Notes under the pieces: model-generated
Databases searched by the model: none
Told to the model about the DNA's origin: nothing
The model's input: only the letters and a program-made list of their open reading frames with translations
Shown here: in pieces, positions 62,842-64,000 of the stretch
How positions within the stretch are numbered: position 1 is the first letter of the stretch
Layout of the letters: the number at the start of each line of letters is the position of its first letter
Made by a program: the position numbers and the translations under genes
Assembly: GCF_904848585.1 (NCBI RefSeq)
Contig: NZ_CAJHCR010000016.1
Coordinates: 1 to 64,000 of the forward strand
From: Paraburkholderia kirstenboschensis
GTDB lineage: Bacteria > Pseudomonadota > Gammaproteobacteria > Burkholderiales > Burkholderiaceae
Direction: 5' to 3'
Length of the DNA: 64,000 bases

Positions 62842-63360
62842 TCAGAAAAACCGCGTCGGACGACGCATGCTGGCAGGCGTATGCCGCGCGACGCGCGCCG
62901 CGCCCGACTGCACGCGCGTGCGGCGCGTGGTTGCGCGCTTGTACCAGGTTGGCATTGCGGTTTGCTTGACGCGCCAGTTCTTGCGCTTGGGCGCCCCAGC
63001 TGGCGTGCTGCCTTGCCACGAAGTATTGACGGCGTCTTCGACCGCACCGCCGGCAATGCTCGGCGACACCGACGTGCCGCTGTTCCACGCGTCGTTCAGT
63101 TCGGCCTCATGCTTGCGCAGGTTCTCCTGAACGGAGGTCTGGACATTGGTGGCCGCCGTTTCGAACTCGGTTTTCATGCGACGCAATTCGTCGAGTTCGA
63201 TTTCCCGCGTGACTTCCGACTTGACGTCGTTGATATACCGCTGAGCGCGACCGAACAGCGCGCCGGCCGTGCGGGCAACGCGCGGCAAGCGCTCAGGGCC
63301 GAGCACGACTAGCGCGACGACGCCAATCAGCGCCATCTTGGTTAGACCGAGGTCCAGCAT
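62842..63360 (-). CDS. tatB: Sec-independent translocase TatB
   Basis: The 172-aa protein has one N-terminal membrane helix (MLDLGLTKMALIGVVALVVL), the GPERLP hinge and an amphipathic helix, then a long variable tail. The E-R-L-P signature and length distinguish it from TatA. The last 50 residues are Arg/Thr-rich and low in complexity. With TatC it forms the substrate-binding complex. Confidence 0.93.
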   Translation of the reverse strand: MLDLGLTKMALIGVVALVVLGPERLPRVARTAGALFGRAQRYINDVKSEVTREIELDELRRMKTEFETAATNVQTSVQENLRKHEAELNDAWNSGTSVSPSIAGGAVEDAVNTSWQGSTPAGAPKRKNWRVKQTAMPTWYKRATTRRTRVQSGAARVARHTPASMRRPTRFF

Positions 63361-63399
63361 GGAGGGAAATGTCCGTCAGTAACGCGGTTGGCCCGCGGC

Positions 63400-63636
63400 T
63401 TAGCGGTAATCGCCCGAACGCGGGGCCTTTTCCTTTGCTTCCACATCGACGGCGCCGTTGCGCGGCAGTTCGCGCTGCTGCGCGTCGGCCGGTGTTTCAC
63501 CTTCCTTCATGCCTTCCTTGAAGCCCTTTACAGCGCCACCCAGGTCGCCGCCGATATTGCGCAGCTTCTTCGTGCCGAACACGAGCGCCACGATCAGCAA
63601 CACGATCAACCAATGCCAAATACTCAACGAACCCAT
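63400..63636 (-). CDS. tatA: Sec-independent translocase TatA
   Basis: The 78-aa pore-forming subunit begins MGSLSIWHWLIVLLIVALVF, then FGTKKLRNIGGDLGGAVKGF forms the hinge and amphipathic helix, and the tail is charged. Many copies assemble at the TatBC complex during transport. GGAGA precedes the ATG. It is first in the tat operon, with 223 bp between it and the upstream HIT gene. Confidence 0.95.
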   Translation of the reverse strand: MGSLSIWHWLIVLLIVALVFGTKKLRNIGGDLGGAVKGFKEGMKEGETPADAQQRELPRNGAVDVEAKEKAPRSGDYR

Positions 63637-63703
63637 GACTACTCTCCTTAACCCCGACGCCGCACGTGATGCGGCAAAAATCGTCTGCCTTGCGGCGTGA
63701 ATC

Positions 63704-63719
63704 GAAGCGCATGCGCTTC
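63704..63719. promoter_or_regulatory. Perfect 16-bp palindrome upstream of tatA
   Basis: GAAGCGCATGCGCTTC is fully self-complementary without a spacer. It sits 68-83 bp upstream of the tatA ATG, between the HIT gene and tatA. It could be an operator or a small hairpin. Nothing else is seen in the 223-bp gap. Confidence 0.5.
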
Positions 63720-63859
63720 TTCTACGTTACAGCGGCAATGCCGCCCTCGCCGCCGACGCCACGACACAGGCCGTATTGTGGCCATGCAATCGCGTCGCCG
63801 AAATTACAACGCAGCAAAAACAACGCCGACCCGATGGGCCGCTCGCCCAAACTGCGCAG

Positions 63860-64000
63860 TCAGCCCATGCGCTGCCACGGACGCGGCCCCGCCAGTATGT
63901 GCGCGTGCAGGTGATAAACCTCTTGCCCACCGCCCGGTCCGGTATTGATGACCGTGCGGAAGCCTGTTTCGCCACCTGTGTACGCCACGCCCAACTGGTC
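63860..64000 (-). CDS. hinT: HIT-family protein (HinT), 3' part only
   Basis: The last 46 codons of a histidine-triad protein are present and the 5' part lies beyond the window. VINTGPGGGQEVYHLHAHILAG contains the catalytic triad H-L-H-A-H, and WQRMG is the usual C-terminus. HinT enzymes hydrolyse phosphoramidates of AMP. Placement before tatA is common in betaproteobacteria, where the his genes lie further upstream. Confidence 0.9.
   Translation of the reverse strand, partial: DQLGVAYTGGETGFRTVINTGPGGGQEVYHLHAHILAGPRPWQRMG

Overview
The window is a GC-rich stretch of bacterial core chromosome. Gene content, gene order and protein sequences point to a betaproteobacterium of the Burkholderia/Paraburkholderia group, probably the main chromosome. 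The markers are a paaF-paaN-paaJ-paaG-paaI-paaK block, rpe-gph-trpEGDC, petABC-sspA-sspB, hemA-prfA-prmC-grxD-ubiX, and hinT-tatABC. I see no insertion sequence, prophage, integrase, plasmid gene or CRISPR array. What is unusual lies mostly in non-coding structure: leader regions, repeat arrays and shared start sites.

Layout. 1-6.9 kb: phenylacetate catabolism. paaF is divergent from paaN-paaJ-paaG-paaI-paaK, with a TetR-type operator between them. 7-9.8 kb: mltA (leftward), a tiny membrane gene whose start overlaps that of mltA, apaG, rpe. 9.8-14.9 kb: gph, then trpE-trpG-trpD-trpC behind a leader peptide and attenuator that I could read directly. 14.9-22.8 kb: CYTH phosphatase, ung, azoR, an M61 peptidase, dsbC, a UbiH-type hydroxylase, ychF. 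22.8-28.1 kb: the ugpBAEC glycerol-3-phosphate importer, preceded by five tandem 49-bp hairpin repeats, and a small DUF3761 protein. 28.4-34.4 kb: ettA, an AsmA-like protein, a HAD phosphatase, aminopeptidase P, a GlsB-type membrane protein. 34.5-40.8 kb: an atypical response regulator (Asp to Glu), then hemA, prfA, prmC, grxD, ubiX and an extradiol-type dioxygenase.

40.9-51.8 kb is more accessory: an APC permease, cspA with a long leader, an Hsp70 ATPase-domain protein, two MFS transporters, a nitroreductase, a TetR regulator with its operator, a DUF1415 protein, a methyltransferase and two small unknowns. 52.1-52.5 kb holds a mosaic minisatellite of 7-, 8- and 9-bp units. 52.6-64 kb returns to core functions: a BaiN-type flavoprotein, an HemK-like methyltransferase, tRNA-Thr(UGU), sspB-sspA, the cytochrome bc1 operon, a Nif3-like protein, a DegS-like protease, tatC-tatB-tatA and the 3' end of a HIT-family gene.

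Functional links. The paa genes carry phenylacetate to acetyl-CoA and succinyl-CoA, but the epoxidase (paaABCDE) and paaH are not in the window. The trp genes convert chorismate to indole-glycerol phosphate; trpF, trpB and trpA are not here. petABC gives a complete bc1 complex. Its Rieske protein is probably a Tat substrate, and the tat genes lie a few kilobases away. ubiX and the UbiH-type hydroxylase both serve quinone synthesis. Starts were placed from Shine-Dalgarno sites, family alignment from memory, or signal peptides. No database search was possible, so family names rest on motif recognition.
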